DNA of 64,000 bases from the NCBI RefSeq assembly GCF_035594125.1, contig NC_087157.1:8773501-8837500 (forward strand). Direction: 5' to 3'. Below, one piece after another: positions 1-50,306 of the stretch. Below the pieces are notes generated by a model. The model was not told the DNA's origin and made no database searches. It saw nothing but the letters and a program-made list of their open reading frames with translations. The translations under genes were made by a program, and so were the position numbers. Position 1 is the first letter of the stretch. The number at the start of each line of letters is the position of its first letter. This DNA is from Scylla paramamosain (lineage: Eukaryota; Arthropoda; Malacostraca; Decapoda; Portunidae).

Positions 1-644
1 CCATAAATAGTAAATGGTAGAGGGGCAGTTACTGAATACTCACGTTCAGAGAATGGATCAATGCATAGGTAACCAAGAAAAATAATAAGACTAAAATCTG
101 AGGAAGTGTAAAAATAGACAGGAAATGTTTCGAATGCTGCCTCTGAATTCCAACACTTCTTGCACATGTACATCAGTGAACACTCACACATACATATCAA
201 GGGTGGATATGAATGAATACGCGGGGTGGCAAGATATGGTGAGAGGGGGCAAGGCAAGGTATGAGGGGCCAGGAAAGGAAAGGTGGGAGGGGGTCGTGAC
301 GTCTACACAAAGGGGAGTTTGTTTACATCCTGTGTGTGGGCAGCCTGACCCGCACCTTTCCTTACCTTGTCTCCCCTTGACCCTGCCTTGCCTAGCCTTC
401 CCTGCCTCCCCTAGCCCTGCCCTGCCTCACCTCACATCCTACCTCGGTGCCTAATAACACCTGGCGGACCGAATAATATAGGTGATATGAGACAGGTGAG
501 GGGGGGCTACACAAAGACGGGCTCTATCTGCTTCACTACATCCTGCCTCACCTAATGCTTATGTTCCCTTAAAACTCCTTTAATTTATCTCATTGTTGGC
601 ATAAAATAAGGCCAGGAAAAAGGCCCAGAAACATGTTAACTGAC

Positions 645-680
645 CATCAAAATCTGCGCCGCCTTCTCCAGCTGCTCCAT
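645..680 (-). CDS. XPO4: Possible first coding exon of exportin-4 (partial gene)
   Basis: On the minus strand an ATG in a very good Kozak context (ccaccATGG) opens 12 codons reading MEQLEKAAQILM, followed at once by a splice donor (gtcagt). Exportin-4 proteins begin with a closely similar stretch (a QLENAAKVLM-type helix) near their N-terminus, so I infer this is the first coding exon of that nuclear export receptor, which exports proteins such as eIF5A. The rest of the gene would lie to the left of the window. The exon sits in a small GC- and CpG-rich island with a NotI-type GCGGCCGC site just upstream, which suits a promoter-proximal exon. Only 12 residues support the name; another gene start with the same helix cannot be excluded. 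Confidence 0.5.
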
Positions 681-1100
681 GGTGGACGGCGGCGTCTGCC
701 CTCTAGCGGCCGCCATGCACCGGGGCCTCCCTCCTTCCCTCTCCTCTTCCCGTCATGCAGTCCCTCCCCCCTTCCCTTCTTCCTCTCAGCACTTTGACGC
801 AACCTATCTCTTCTTTACTATTTCATTATACCAGTTATGGCGTCTCATGTACTCTTTCTCTGTCTCATCCAGTTAATACAGTATATGCGTGTCCCTTTAT
901 TGCTCAACAGCTACGGAATCGTTCAGTCCCTCCTCTCTCCCGTCACTTCCTCAATATAACTTCTTAATTTCCTCTCGTCATGCAGTCTCATTTCGTCCTC
1001 CTCCCTCCCCACACCATGCTCAGCAGGTGCGAGCAGTTTCATTCATGTCGGGCATCCTCATTCAGGTTGCGCATCTCATTCTATCTTAACATAATATGGT
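681..1100 (-). promoter_or_regulatory. Candidate promoter / 5' UTR region of the gene starting at 680
   Basis: Upstream, on the minus strand, of the possible XPO4 start. The first 80 bases are GC- and CpG-rich. From about 720 to 1020 the plus strand is strongly C/T-rich with short T runs, so the minus strand is purine-rich. No TATA box was recognised. The promoter role is inferred only from position and composition. Confidence 0.3.
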
Positions 1101-1208
1101 ATTAAATGTAATATTCCTCCCACACAATGTTAATAATCGCATCAAATGCAGCATTCCTCCCACGCATTGTTAATATTTTATTTCATTGTACAGATAAAAA
1201 TGTCCATT

Positions 1209-1210
<2 letters not shown>

Positions 1211-1259
<49 letters not shown>
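1211..1259. repeat. (AT)n microsatellite
   Basis: About 24 perfect AT units followed by an A/T-rich run. Sequence on both sides (1100-2040) has no recognisable gene. Confidence 0.95.
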
Positions 1260-1262
<3 letters not shown>

Positions 1263-2040
1263 TATTATTTTTTTTTTTCCCTATCAATCCTCCACCCCTC
1301 CCTCCTCACATTTATGAGCTTAGTGGCATGCGTGTTCATCCAATCGTTGCTACTCTATCATTCAACGTGTAGTTACATGTGGCAGGGACTGGCGCTGTAT
1401 GGAGTATTAAAGTATTATTATTGCATCATGAAGTATGTAGCCTACCCCATAACTGCAGAGAATTCAATGGTTTACTTATTTATTTATTTATTATGATTAT
1501 GCGAATTATCATATTGCAAATATACATTCAATATCAGTATTTCATGTACAATTTTCCTAGTGATTTGTGAATGTTAAGTCCATAAAAGGAGAACAGAGAG
1601 ATTAATAAAGGATTTTAGGAGATATCTGAAGGAGGAAGCAGAAATTAGATTACCGGATGTACATAGTAAATCTAATGATCATCCTACCGTAGCTTGGAGC
1701 ATCGTAACGTCGTGTGTCAGTCATTATTCGGTTATCTCCTCCAGCAGTCACCAAAGACTCCGCCCATGCATGTTGATGTACTTTACTTAGTTCCCAGAAT
1801 TACTGCATCATTCAAGCAACCGTGCGTTATATTTTTGTAAGGGGATATAAGATTGAAACACAAAAAGTATTAAGCACATTTTTTACTCAAAAAAAAAAAA
1901 AAAAAAAAAAACAAGTACTTCCTAGTATAATAATCTGTGTACACAAAACGCTGTACACCCGGTTAACTTCCACAGCATGTAGTTACACTGTCATAATATC
2001 TTCTGGACGTGGCACAATGCTTGAGAATATTAGGGACGGT
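1260..2040. other. No gene recognised
   Basis: A/T-rich unique-looking sequence with a poly-A run of about 20 bases at 1890-1910. Short reading frames here run into simple repeats and show no known protein pattern. Confidence 0.6.
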
Positions 2041-2712
<672 letters not shown>

Positions 2713-2944
2713 TATAATGACAACAATAAAATAAAAAGTAATAGTAATGTACTTATTTTCTTTAATGATGAACACCACAAAACACAGTAGCTTTGTAGGA
2801 CAGTAGGTGAAGGCTGAGTTGTGCATCTGTTAGTGCTTAGTAAGTCCAGTAATGATAATGGACTACCAGTGAATCAGCATGGGTCTCTTACCATAGAATA
2901 GAACATAGCTTACTCCTGTACAAACAGGCACACTTTTATTTATT

Positions 2945-2995
2945 ATTTTTTAATGTAAGGGCACTGGTCAAGGACAACAAAAAGAGCATAAAAAA
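2945..2995 (-). mobile_element. Tiny fragment of a LINE 3' end
   Basis: Contains 'gcactggtcaaggacaacaa', close to the reverse complement of the 3' tail of the main LINE family (compare 35265-35295 and 44145-44170). Only about 50 bases are recognisable. Confidence 0.5.
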
Positions 2996-4542
2996 CCCTG
3001 TGGCGGATGTCCAACACCCTACCACTGTGCACCAGAAATTTATGAAAGATAAAGGGGTGCCTTATGATATAAGATGAGAGAAACAAGTAGTGAGGAGTAA
3101 CTATGTCCCAGGATTGCCACTTTCTTATAAGGGTTTGCATTTTCAGCTGGGGGTGGGTTGAACTTGTAACCCACTTCACCTCCTTGGGCACCAGTGGCGA
3201 AGGTACGGCAGCTTACATTGCCTTTACGCATCTGTGGTGTACTCAAGGAACACACACAGTATGGTGTTAACAACACATAGGATAAAACAGAACTAGAACA
3301 CCAATGAGGATCTGGTTTGAAGGATCACATGTGGTGAATTAGCATACAAAGGCCAATGCCAGGTTATAGAATATTACATTTGTCTAGGCAGACACATGGG
3401 AAGCTAAGTACCTGTTATTGCACAGGCCTGAGACTAGACAGAGTATTTAGCTGGAGTTTGGATGGAATGTCCACCTTGAGTAATAGTAAGCTGAGTAAGG
3501 AAGAGTTGTACATTGCTTGGGATGCTGGCTGGAGTGCAACTGTCTTGAAAGGGAGCAGAAGTGTAACTCTGATTGCTCCTTGAGTGTAAATCAATCAAGT
3601 TGATTGACAACAGTTTTATTTCAGGAGCATGAATCGCTTGACTTGGATCCTCATTGGTTCATCCACTCGTTAAGGTGTATTTTTACATTTAAATAAAAAT
3701 CAGTACCCATCACCGTTGAAACCACTGTAACAAGTTCTGAGGTGGCAGTCCCAAAAGAAAACTCAAAAGTTTCACACAGAATTGGAGGATAAGTGTCTTG
3801 AGGTCTCTGTAATAAAACAAAAGCAATCATGTTTTTTTCCAACTGAAGATAAAAGTAGGGCTTGCATCAGGTCATTAAATCTGTGTCTGGTCATGAAATC
3901 AGTTGTGGCTGGTAAGCCTGTTGTTGAAGGCTGGTTTGGTAAAACACATACAATGAAGGTGTGCTACTTCTCTTTGGAATGAAAAGAGAAGGATATTATT
4001 TTTAAGGAAAGGTAAGATAAATGCCAAATTTCATACAAAATCTTTACTACAATCTAATTTCCTGACTATTTACAAACTTCAGCTTGAGATGACTTCCTCT
4101 CACAAAATCGTACTTCAAAATAGAGGAAATATTTGACATTGAACAATATGAAGCACATTACAGCAAACATTTTCACTTACAAAAAAATATTGGCAACTTG
4201 TACAGAAGCTTTCACAGCCATCAGTGTGAACATTCTGAATAATCTTGCATTGCTGTTTAAAACTGTTCTCACTTCATCTCTTAAAGGGATACAGGTTTCA
4301 TACACTCTGGAGCCTCAAGAAATAGTAATACAAAATATAGGTCTCTATAGTAGAGTAGAGGTGAAATGTGCATCTGTCACAGAGTTTGGTCAGTCCAGTA
4401 GTGATCACAGGCTGCCAACAAGTAGCATATGGCTCACAGCACAGGGCAGGACATAGTTGGCTTCCCTACTCACTACCTAAAGGCTAAAAGGATCAGCAGT
4501 GAGAATATTAAAGAAAGATTAAGGCATCTCTTGGTTTTTATA
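2996..4542. other. No gene recognised; downstream flank of SCAP
   Basis: Mostly unique A/T-rich sequence. Short open frames lack known motifs. It lies about 4-5 kb beyond the SCAP stop codon, so part of a long 3' UTR cannot be excluded. Confidence 0.5.

Positions 4543-4630
<88 letters not shown>
4543..4630. repeat. (AT)n microsatellite
   Basis: Uninterrupted AT dinucleotide array of about 44 units. Confidence 0.95.
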
Positions 4631-4635
<5 letters not shown>

Positions 4636-4974
4636 GCAACACTGTAAAGACAGGCCAAACCACAGAACACCCAATCTTCACTTACTGCTATATTTGTTAC
4701 TCAAAATAATTTTCTTTTTACATATATTAAAATAATGAACTTTATAGTTGTGTGATGCCTTGACAAAGATATGAATGGTGGGTTGTAGAGAGCTAAGCAA
4801 GTGATCATGTAGCATTTGGCATGAAAGACTCTAAACCTGCACACATACTTATCCTATTAGTTCTTAATCTGAAGGTGAAAATTCCTGTCCTTCTTATCTG
4901 ATACATTCTCTTTTGACTTTTTTTTTGCCTCATATTGTAGCAGACTAAATATATCTCTTCACACTCTTACACAC

Positions 4975-41420
<36,446 letters not shown>

Positions 41421-41559
41421 AAATAAACAACAACAGAGAAACTTATTTAAATATTGAAACCCTCTTTGTGTTTCATGGAATAAGAAACAAGTCAAGAATT
41501 TAAGCATCTGAAATTAGTTAGTACTTAAGATGAGCCTAGAATGGGGTGCAAAGAATGAG

Positions 41560-41900
41560 AGTTAAAAATAATGTGTGTAATGTATGTACCCAACACATTT
41601 GGCAGGGTAAAGGTAGAGGAATGAAATTTTGAGATGAAGGAATCAAACAGCACCTTTAGATGGTTTGGGCACATAAAAAAAATGGATAAGACTGAAATAA
41701 TGAAGATTGTATATAAAAGTGGCAGATGCAGTGGGTGCAAGGTAACATTCTCCAGTGAAGTGAGAGGACAGAATGCTAGAATAAAAGATAATGGGGTGAC
41801 AGATTGAGAAGATCAAAGCATGCAAAGCCAGAAATAAAGAGGAAGAATGACAGTAAAGCATGGTAAGAGGGAATGCAAGGACAGGAATAAATAAAGATTC
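41560..41900 (+). pseudogene. Relic of a LINE C-terminal region
   Basis: Translates piecewise to FRWFGHIKKMDKTEIMKIVY, followed by degenerate GQNARIKDNG. 'RWFGHVxRMD...KxVY' is a frequent signature of the region after the reverse transcriptase in several LINE groups. Only this short piece is recognisable. Confidence 0.5.
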
Positions 41901-41938
41901 TTCTGTCAAACCAATTCCCTCAGGGACTTCTCAGGACA

Positions 41939-42075
<137 letters not shown>

Positions 42076-42139
42076 AGACAAGAGGTAGAAAGATAGAGAC
42101 ACACAAACAGATGGATGGATGGACACACACACACACACA

Positions 42140-43060
42140 GGTACAGAGATTGATAGAGATAGATAGATCCTCTACCTCAGCTGCTCTAAGTTCCCATGCA
42201 GCTATCTGCATGCTGAACCAAATGTTGATTATGCATTTGTTGTAACAACCTCTCATCTTATTCATTTTCAATCTTAAGTGGAATAAAATAGGTGTGATTA
42301 CAAGAGCATGTCAGCAACCGTCTGAGATAAGGCCCAAGTAATCAGTGTGATTGAACAGGGGAAGTACGTACAAGGTTAAAAGAAGTTCATCTTGTCATTC
42401 AGTGGCTTCTCAGTGCTGATAACAAAGATTATTATTTAAGATGCAGAATGTAAGAACTGGAGAGACACGGAAGTTACTTAGCACCAAAATTACTTGCCTT
42501 CCATTAACTCTCTAAGCAAAGAACCATTTAGAAAATTTCATTAGGTACACAATTTCATTTCTATCATCACCTCCACTACCAAAAATATCTAGTTCTGTCA
42601 AGAACATTTTTATCATTCCCAAGTTCCCTAACACTGTTCAACAACTATCTACAGATGGCATGTGAAGATACATGTTTTAGAAGTGAATGCAATAACTGAT
42701 GTGATATTAGACTACATGCCCAATATTCAGTCCTTCATTATTGATGCATAACCTGTTTAGGTTATGATGTAATGCTAAGAAGGGCTGCTAGTTCTAGTTG
42801 AAAGATGGGAAGTTTAGCCTTTGTAATGGTACTTCATGATGTGGTTTAATCTGTTCTTTTGTTTTTCTCATATATAAATTTTCCTTGTACTTTCTCTCTA
42901 CTTCCAAAAACTGTATAGTATTTATTTTGTTGTCATTAAAAAAAGGACCTCACCAACAATCTGATCATCATTTTCTAAATTTGGACTTTGTAACTTACCT
43001 ACTTGTCTCCTCTGGTTTTCATCTCTTCCCTTATGCTTGTTATCAATCCATTCCCTTTTT
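42140..43060. other. No gene recognised
   Basis: A/T-rich intergenic or 5'-intronic sequence of SCAP. Nothing recognised. Confidence 0.5.
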
Positions 43061-43214
43061 CTTGAACTAAGCTGCTGTAGGCAAACAAGGCTTCTGTGTG
43101 GGTGCTATGTGATGCATGTAACTACTGGAGTGATCAGTCTCTTGCCCAAGCAGCCATGTGCATCACACAACATCCACATGGAAGCTTTGCTTACATGCGG
43201 GAGCTTAGTTCAAG
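43061..43214. repeat. 154-bp imperfect palindrome (hairpin)
   Basis: The first 58 bases (starting CTTGAACTAAGCT) match the reverse complement of the last 60 (which also starts CTTGAACTAAGCT) at about three quarters of positions. The central segment is about 36 bases. It could be a tiny foldback MITE or a hairpin RNA precursor; not assigned. Confidence 0.7.
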
Positions 43215-43824
43215 GGAAGATATGAAGACCAGAGGAGACAAGTGGATAAATTACAAAGGCTGAATATAGAAAATGAAGGTTGTATTACTGGTGAGCTCCA
43301 ACAGCAACAATGAAACAAGGAAGAACTAGTTTTTTTTTTTTTTTTTTTTGAAGAAGAAAAGAAAAAGTACAAGGAAAAATCAAATGACATTTGGGAGAAA
43401 CAAGGAAGCAGATCAGACTTCAAAAAGAAACCATAAACAAGACCACATCAAGGAAGTGCCATTACCCTCAACCTTCTGCCAGGACCAACGGCCCTTCTTT
43501 GTATCATGTCCTCAAAGTCAGCAAAGGCTGAGTCCTTATTATGCTGACTTCAACGTTTTACTGTGTGCACATAGATGAATAAACTTTTTTTTGGTATCAA
43601 TGATATCTCATATTTCAAAAGTATCTGCAGTAATTCTTTCATATGACACATGCTCAAGAATAGCATGCATGATTAAAGTAGAAAATATTTTAAAAATTAA
43701 ACATGAAAAATTATTCTTTTTAATTAATCTAGTATAATTTAATTTCTGACAAATGTTGTTTCCTCTATTGAGACACTTAGAATAAATATAGTATTTCTAC
43801 TCTTTAGAATGACCCACACATAGC

Positions 43825-43825
<1 letters not shown>
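43215..43825. other. No gene recognised
   Basis: A/T-rich with a T run at 43330-43349. Nothing else seen. Confidence 0.5.

Positions 43826-43896
<71 letters not shown>
43826..43896. repeat. (AAT)n microsatellite
   Basis: About 23 trinucleotide units. Confidence 0.95.
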
Positions 43897-43900
<4 letters not shown>

Positions 43901-43976
43901 CATACAGAAAACTGCATCTAAACCAAGAAGAGTACCACCCGTGGCCATTATGAGACTGTGGTGAGCAGCAGTGCAG

Positions 43977-43978
<2 letters not shown>

Positions 43979-44047
<69 letters not shown>
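43979..44047. repeat. (GT)n microsatellite
   Basis: About 34 GT units. Confidence 0.95.
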
Positions 44048-44049
<2 letters not shown>

Positions 44050-44128
44050 ACTTTGCCACCCTGCACCAAATTCAAACACTTCTTTACACAAATTCATAGA
44101 TACTGCATACAAATTCATAGGTAATGCA

Positions 44129-46332
44129 TTTTTTTTTTTTTAAGAGGGCCACTGGCCAAGGACAACAAGAACTGAGAGAAAAAAATCTCATTGCCAGTTT
44201 ACATACAGATGTCTGATAGAATGGTATATAAAAAAAAAAAAAAAAAAAAAAGATAAATGTCTTGAAATCTCCCTCTTGACAGTTCAAGTCATGGGAAGGA
44301 GGAAATACAGAAACAGGCAGGGAGTTCCAGAGATTAACAGAGAAAGGGATGAATGATTGAGAATACTGGTTAACTCTTGCATTAGAGAGGTGCATAGAAT
44401 ACAGATGAGAGAAAGAAGAAAGTCTTGTGCAGCGAGGCTACGAGAGCACGGGAGGCATGCGGTTGGCAAGATCAGAAGAGCAGTTAACATGAAAATAGCA
44501 TTAGAAGACAGAAAGAGATGCAACACTGCAGCAATGAGAAAGAGGATGAAGACAATCAGTTAGAAGAGAGTTGATAAGACAAACAGCTTTTGATTCTACC
44601 TTGTCTAAAATAGTGATATGTGTGGAACCTCCCCCAACCTGTGAAGCATACTTCACACATGGATGAATAAGGCTCCTATACAGAGTTAGCAGTTGGGAGG
44701 GTGAGAAAAACTGGCAGAGATGACTCAGAATGCCTGACTTCATAGAAGCTGTTTTAGCTAGAGATGAAACGTATGGTTTCCAGTTTAGATTATAGTAAAT
44801 GACAGACCAAGAATGTTTAGTGTAAAATTGGACAGTTGAATCTCAATGAAGAAGAAGGGATAGTTACCAGAATGGTATTCTGTGGCTTCCCTGTATGAAC
44901 TGTTTAGTTCATGAAGGGTTGGACATCTGTGAAAAGATGTGAAAAAGTGCAGGGTGGTATATCATCAGCACAGGAGTAGATATGACAAGAAGTTTGGTTT
45001 AGAAAATCATTGAAGAATAATAGGAAGAGAGTGGGTGAATCTTGAGGAACGCTACTGTTAACTGGCTTAGAATAGTGACCATCTACCACAGCACAACAGA
45101 ATGGTCAGTGAGGAAACTTGAGATTAAATTACATAGAGAAGGTTAGTTTGGAAATCAAAGCTTTGTGCCAGACACTGTCAAAAGCTTTTTAAATATCTAA
45201 AGCAACAGTGAAAGTTTCACCAAGATCCCTAAAAGAGAATGAGCCAGATCGCCAGGAGAGCAGCTTTGACAGAACCCATGCTGGTGATCTGATAGAAGAT
45301 TGTGAAGTGATAGATGTTTGAGAATCTTCTTGCTGAGGAGAGACTCAATAACTTTAGATAGGCAGGAAGTTAAAGCAATAGGACAGTAGTTTGAGGGATT
45401 AGAATGGTCACACTTTTTAGGAACAGGCTGGATGTTGGCAAACTTCCAGCAAGAAGGAAAGGTAGATGTTGATAGACAGAGTTGAAAGAGTATGACTAGG
45501 CAAGGTGCAAGCATGGAGGCACAGTTTTAGAGAATAATAGGAGGGACCCCATCAGGTCCATAAGCAGATGGCAATGGTGCAATCAGGTTGAAATAAAGGA
45601 GGGAAAGATGAATAAGTAAAGTTATTGAAGATGTTTTTGGCTAGGTACCAGAAGTCATGAGGGGAGTTAGATCTTGAAAGATTTTGACATTTTCTATAAA
45701 TGAAGGAATTTTTGGCTAGTAAGAGAACAGACTTGGCATGATTCAGGCAGAAATATAAAGTGCATAAGATTAAGGTGATGGAAGGCTCAAATACCTTTTG
45801 TGGGCCACCTCTCCTATCATGCAGAGCACAAGAAAAGGATGTGTTAAACAAGGTTTGGAAGGCTGAGATCAAGGGAAAGAGTGAGGAATGAATGCCTCCA
45901 TGCCAGACATTATCACCTTAGTTATGCACTCAGCACACAAAGTAGGCATTCCATGCAAAATCAGCATAATACCTCCTCAGGTCCCTCCAATTAGAAGATG
46001 CAAAAACACCAAAGGCAACTCTGCTTTAAGGGATCCTGAGGAGGGATTGAAGCAATAGGACAAGAAGTCAAAAAAGCAAGACGGTTTGCCCGTCAACTTG
46101 TTGTCTCCTACTATATTTCCTTTCTCACTATAAACCTCCAATCTTCCCTTCCCACCCACTTTACCTCTTCATATTTCACCCAGCTTTTCTATCCCTCCCA
46201 AATCGCAATCGCAATCACAATAGGACAAGATACAGATATGAGGTTGTGATTGGAGGAGCCTAACGGAGAAGATATGGTGATAGCATAAGCAGAAGGATTA
46301 GAGGTGAGAAAAAGGTCAAGAATGTTGAGAGT
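44129..46332 (-). mobile_element. LINE copy F, 5' truncated and interrupted
   Basis: Minus-strand copy of the main family from its 3' tail (T run at 44129-44141) to the endonuclease C-terminal part (SSNHN region at about 46250). RT pieces: SCWKFANIQPVPKKCDHSNP, HGFCQSCSPGDL, SCADDI. A 153-bp foreign insertion splits it at 46065-46217. Several deletions remove the RT active-site flanks. Confidence 0.85.
46053..46229. mobile_element. 153-bp insertion with 12-bp target-site duplication
   Basis: CAATAGGACAAG occurs at 46053-46064 and again at 46218-46229. In intact LINE copies it occurs once at this place. The 153 bases between are not LINE sequence. The insert ends in an AATCGC-AATCGC-AATCAC short repeat and is C/T-rich on the plus strand. 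This looks like a retrotransposed short element with a hexamer tail; family not recognised. Confidence 0.75.
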
Positions 46333-46429
46333 ATGCTACATGAGTAATGACACAATCAAAAGTGGCTCTAAGTACAAGTGGTTGAAAGTCACATAGTACA
46401 TAGGTCATAAGTTGCTGTTCCACTGCACT

Positions 46430-46930
46430 GTATATGGTAAGACTAATCATAGGCTCATTAGCCAAACATCTGGGTGAATTATTCCCAAGGCTCTGCACAA
46501 CTTCCTGAAAGCTAACAGACTATTAACATACCACCAACACTTTAGTTCCAGTCAAGACAGAACAGTGGGTAACCAACTGCTATGTACAATGAGATCACAG
46601 CACGGCTGGAATCTAGCTACTTTGTAGACGTCATCCTGTTTGACTACCATAACACTTTCAATTGTGTTGTCTATCCAGCACTATCACTGACTGGCTGAGG
46701 TTACAAGGAGTTATAGGTTCCTTGTTGGCCTGGATCTGACTTTTTGATGGTCTGCACCATGCAAGAGTCTGTTTCTAGCTATGCAAACTCTGTGGAAAAT
46801 GTTCTCAGCTATGTCCCTCAGGTCCTCTAGGCCCCCTGCTCTTTCTGATATATTTACATAAATTTCCTTTTATTGTATACTTGTCCACTAATGAAACCTG
46901 CACTATGTAATTTCTAAACATTTCCTACCA
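46430..46930 (+). pseudogene. Degenerate reverse transcriptase relic of another LINE family
   Basis: Piecewise translation gives NFLKANRLLTYHQHFSSSQD, TVGNQLLCTMRSQ, YFVDVILFDYHNTFNCVVYP, LLAWI, and SYVPQVL, in the order of the reverse-transcriptase motifs (FxxGxSxxxQLL, DxxKAFDxVxH, LLxWI, GVPQGSVLGP). At least three stops and shifts are present. It differs from the main LINE family in wording. Confidence 0.65.
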
Positions 46931-47530
46931 AACCTTAGTTCATAGTGCTAATAGAGAGGATTTCCACATTATTCAATAAACAGAACAATAAATGCTCCCT
47001 CTAACTCCCAGAGTATTACTACAATTGAATTATAGTTGACAGCAATATATTCGCTGCGATAGTGTCAGAAGTAACTAAGATACATACATAGCTCTTAGAA
47101 TTTCACTACATAATAGCTCTTAACCTCACATACCTAAAGTTAATCATATTAAATAAAGACAAGGTGAAGTTCTACCAAAATGCAACATCATGTCCCACAT
47201 TACTGTGATCAAAATGAGACAATAAACACTTAACAGTGATCCATGAAATCTGGTTCCTGCGCTGGCCAGTGGTGCACTACTGTAACACTCGAGGTAATGG
47301 CCCACCAGTCTGTCTGGCCAGGTGGACCAAAGAGCCAAGCATCCTGTAACACAAGCACCAAACACCACTCATTGGGATACTTTTCCAGGCACAGGCACTT
47401 ACATCATAAGGTAATGATGAGCTGGAAACATGCACACTTGTCACAGAAAGTTCCGGCCAGCTCGAGTCACCATGGCCAGTAGTCAGAATGGCCAACGCAA
47501 TTCCTTGGCCACCAGCAATGGTTATTTATC
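46931..47530. other. No gene recognised
   Basis: Composition shifts from A/T-rich to mixed toward 47530. Short frames show no known domain. Confidence 0.45.
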
Positions 47531-47536
47531 TTACAC

Positions 47537-47900
47537 TTTGCTGCCATTCACTACAAAACTAAACACTTGCAAAGTATCATGATTCACTGCCGAGCAAAGA
47601 TCGTTATATGCAGCCCGCCTAAACATTGGGCCAGAGTGCTGGGGTGGCCAAAGTGAGTCACGGGCCAGCAGGAGCCAGCGCGGGCCACACGGGTCACCAC
47701 GATCACCCTGGACTGGCGTGTCTCGGCAGCACTCCCTGGCACGCATCAAGGCCTAATCGCCGCTAGCCAATCAGGTTTCTGCCGTACTGACGATGCTGAC
47801 GGAACCAAGCAAGCAGCGTCACACGTTCCTCGGCAGACGAATCTCAGCTAGTGACCACCACCACCGCCACCGCCAGGGATACCACCTCCTCCCTCCCTCG
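47537..47900 (-). promoter_or_regulatory. Candidate SCAP promoter and 5' UTR exon
   Basis: A GC- and CpG-rich island in A/T-rich surroundings, upstream of SCAP on its strand. On the minus strand ATTGG (CCAAT box) lies at 47771-47767, a TATA-like CATATAA at 47610-47604, and a possible donor (agt|gtaaga) near 47537. It could be the promoter with a non-coding first exon spliced to 39846. Support is positional and by short motifs only. Confidence 0.25.
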
Positions 47901-48415
47901 CCTCTCCCTCTCCCATCCAGAGCTTCCACTCACATCGCAAAAAGACTTGAGTTCACAAAGAAATCATTCCAAGACAGGGAATACGAATCAAAACAAGTGC
48001 ATGATCAAGAAATCAAGAAACCACCAAAACGGTAACAAATGATATGACGTAATGGCGATAAACTGATTTTCAAATAATGTTTAACCAGGTTTTAGAAAAT
48101 AAGTATTGAAGACAAATTATATCTTTATTAATAAATTCAATTCTATGCATACACAGTGGAACGTATATCTAATATCAGAACATTAAGTTGGAAAATATAG
48201 TATAGTACGTAGTGCTACGTGGATTCCGTGCCCTTGAGCGGGAAACAGCGCCCACAGGCCCACACCTCGATATCCTTCACCTGAGCTAAAAGCTAAGGAA
48301 TATGAACACAAATAGTTAGACCGGAGTCTATCTACTGGCAACCTACCAACTAGCATCTCAGCAATGAAATGGAAAGTATAAGTTTATAGATACTACTAAT
48401 GAATAAATAAATACA

Positions 48416-49740
<1,325 letters not shown>

Positions 49741-49868
49741 ACCCTTCTGTTATCTTTGCTCAAACTCGTGTATGGGCCTGATATCCTACCTGAGCAAGCA
49801 CGATCATCAATTGTCATTATGAGTGTATATAATGCATCATCAGTAGTCTTAGAATTTATTATTTATCT
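49741..49868 (+). repeat. Inverted repeat pair, left copy
   Basis: About 128 bases that recur in inverted orientation at 50168-50306 with about 80 % identity. The shared core includes 'ctttgctcaaactcgtgtat' and 'cattatgagtgtatataa'. Open in one frame as LLSLLKLVYGPDIL and IVIMSVYNASSVVL. Confidence 0.75.
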
Positions 49869-50167
49869 GATACCTCTGGGTATCTCCGACTCGCAGGTGT
49901 TCCGCACGATATGAACATACCGTGTATTTTTATTTTTTTTCAAGTAACTACTGCGAATTCCATGTTTCTTTTGGTAGTTTAGTGATAGGAATTACTCACG
50001 CTATTCCAGGTAATATATCAGTGAGAAATGTCCTCAATTAACTAATTTATTGATCAAAGTAGGTCGGTTCTTCACTGATGCAACGATGGTGATATCCGCT
50101 CCGAAAATCTTAATAGCATGTCGTGTTTCTTAATTAAACATAGACTTACCGGAGGTTTCAAATGTTC

Positions 50168-50306
50168 GATAAATATTAAATTATAAGATTACTAATGATG
50201 CGTTATATACACTCATAATGACAAGGATGATCATGCTTTCTTTGGTTAGGATATCAGCCCCATAGACGACTTCATACACGAGTTTGAGCAAAGATAGCAG
50301 AGGGTT
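50168..50306 (-). repeat. Inverted repeat pair, right copy
   Basis: Reverse-complement relative of 49741-49868, differing by an in-frame 12-base insertion (EVVY) and scattered substitutions. The equivalent frame reads LLSLLKLVYEVVYGADIL and LVIMSVYNASLVIL, then a stop. Protein identity unknown. Confidence 0.75.

Noticed and set aside
43739..44075. Possible short proteins over 43.7-44.1 kb
   Set aside because: They are translations of AAT and GT microsatellites.
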